In this document: piece by piece, positions 63,312 through 64,000 of the stretch
How the letters are laid out: each line of letters opens with the position of its first letter
Position numbering within the stretch: the first letter of the stretch is position 1
Assembly: GCA_021772335.1 (NCBI GenBank)
Contig: JAJFMD010000008.1
Coordinates: 62,001-126,000 of the forward strand
DNA length: 64,000 nucleotides
Source of the DNA: Chlamydiota bacterium
GTDB taxonomy: Bacteria; Chlamydiota; Chlamydiia; Chlamydiales; Rhabdochlamydiaceae
Reading direction: 5' to 3'
Translations under genes and position numbers: made by a program
The notes under the pieces: generated by a model
What the model saw: the letters and a program-made list of their open reading frames with translations, nothing else
What the model was told of the DNA's origin: nothing
Database searches by the model: none

Positions 63312-64000
63312 CTCTCTTTAGGTTTCTTATAACTCCTTTATCAATAATTTTATGCATCATATTACCAACAATCCTAGCTGCATTTGTACTGTGCCAAATA
63401 AGCTCGTTTAGGCGCGTTGCCTCTTCCTGACTCCAATGAAAATTATTGGCTAACATTTTGTCTTTTTCGTCATGATCAATAGGGTAGGTGACAAAATGTT
63501 CCTGATGATTCATCGATTTGCCATTATGAAATTGTAGGGTGTTTAACCATTTGTTAATTTGTTGCTTGGCTTTAAAAACATGTGTTTTAAGAAGAGGTGA
63601 CTCAATTTGAGCCCCTAGATAAACATCACCAAACCACTGAACAATGTCTTGAGTTCCATTTTGGTCATGATAACAGTGATAGTTTGCTTCAATAGTCAAC
63701 TTGTGTTTTTTGTTTTCTAAAGATTTAAGAACATTTTTAAAAATGTCGTTTGTAGGAATATTGCCAAATTCTTGATCGTTTTCAAGATGAGGGGAATGAT
63801 GACCTGTGATTTTAACAACTTGGATTTGATTCCATACAGAGGATTCTTCAATAGAGTCAATTTTTTCAGCAACTGCAACGGTCATTCTTTGAGATAAAAC
63901 TCCGCCTAAACTATGTCCGCTAATGCGCAAACAAGTTGGCGTTGTTTGTTCTTGAAGAGCATCATCAATCATAGCGATGAGCTCATCCTTTTTATCATGA
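63301..64000 (-). CDS. Class-3-lipase-like alpha/beta hydrolase, partial (5' end beyond right edge)
   Basis: The minus-strand frame has no stop up to the window edge (HDKKDELIAMIDDALQEQ before the first internal ATG at 63972), so the N-terminus is missing. The nucleophile elbow GHSLGG lies in LRISGHSLGGVLSQRM. Downstream HHSPHL, YHCYHDQNG and EHFVTYP are candidate His/Asp positions. The GHSLGG elbow followed by helix fits Lipase_3 proteins. The rest is polar with many His and Asn. Possibly an accessory phospholipase; substrate unknown. Confidence 0.65.
   Translation of the reverse strand, partial: HDKKDELIAMIDDALQEQTTPTCLRISGHSLGGVLSQRMTVAVAEKIDSIEESSVWNQIQVVKITGHHSPHLENDQEFGNIPTNDIFKNVLKSLENKKHKLTIEANYHCYHDQNGTQDIVQWFGDVYLGAQIESPLLKTHVFKAKQQINKWLNTLQFHNGKSMNHQEHFVTYPIDHDEKDKMLANNFHWSQEEATRLNELIWHSTNAARIVGNMMHKIIDKGVIRNLKRVTP

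Noticed and set aside
1-64000. Prophage, insertion sequence or CRISPR array
   Set aside because: No transposase, integrase, phage structural gene or regularly spaced palindromic repeats were seen; the only repeats are gene duplications and in-frame protein repeats.

Overview
The window reads as chromosome of a member of the Chlamydiales outside the classical Chlamydiaceae, i.e. an amoeba- or environment-associated chlamydia. The evidence is gene order. From memory of the C. trachomatis map, several blocks reappear here almost unchanged: mdh / FAD oxidoreductase / PhnP-like hydrolase / HflX; a CT865-like gene followed by glgB; rplM-rpsI; LptF/LptG-like permeases, tilS, ftsH, pnp, rpsO, tadA and two small hypotheticals; and rpmE-prfA-prmC-ffh-rpsP-trmD-rplS ... 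rnhB ... gmk. The extras fit a larger-genome relative: umuDC, an FHS-type sugar transporter, duplicated MscS channels, leucine-rich-repeat and ankyrin proteins. Genus cannot be decided from the sequence alone.

Layout. 1-6.2 kb: the start of an outer-membrane protein gene (runs off the left edge), an MFS sugar transporter, umuDC, a tandem mscS pair whose first copy is truncated, a tRNA-Ala/tRNA-Ile pair with its own promoter, and a small hypothetical. 6.2-10.9 kb: tightly packed metabolic and GTPase genes ending in radC. 10.85-13.8 kb: a large unrecognised protein of 919 aa, with a degenerate copy of its 3' end just upstream of it. 13.9-21 kb: mtaB, a CT865-like gene, glgB, ligA and a membrane protein. 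21-31 kb: miaB, ribosomal proteins, PAP2 phosphatase, LPS-export permeases, tilS and ftsH. 31-35.4 kb: an accessory island between ftsH and pnp holding a Ser/Thr/Ala-rich orphan, broken gene pieces, an LRR protein, a CsaA-like protein and an acetyltransferase. 35.4-45 kb: pnp, rpsO, tadA, a catalytically dead rhomboid-like protein, and the translation/SRP operon rpmE to rplS. 45-61.1 kb: a 16-kb array of seven paralogous ankyrin genes inserted between rplS and rnhB. 61.2-64 kb: rnhB, yicC, gmk and a class-3-lipase-like gene cut by the right edge.

The most notable part is the ankyrin array. The seven genes encode eight copies of an unrecognised N-terminal helical domain placed before ankyrin repeats; the first five add a conserved C-terminal WDE-LFE / RMFELRP module and a proline/acid-rich tail. 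Genes 1-5 share an upstream promoter-like element (a TTCACA-like box, 15-16 nt, then a TAAACT/TATAAT-like box) and appear to be separately transcribed. Four of them carry P[ST]AP motifs in the tail, like the short motifs that recruit host ESCRT-I; the first also has YPQL. One gene is shifted at a five-A run and the next is cut by a single in-frame amber codon, so the array is being reshaped. A 56-residue repeat varies in copy number among paralogues. I infer a family of secreted, host-directed proteins; secretion itself is not visible in the sequence.

Elsewhere, housekeeping genes overlap by a few bases (ATGA, TAATG) and clear intrinsic terminators separate the modules: after the 20.4-kb membrane-protein gene, rpsI, ftsH, pnp, rpsO and rplS.
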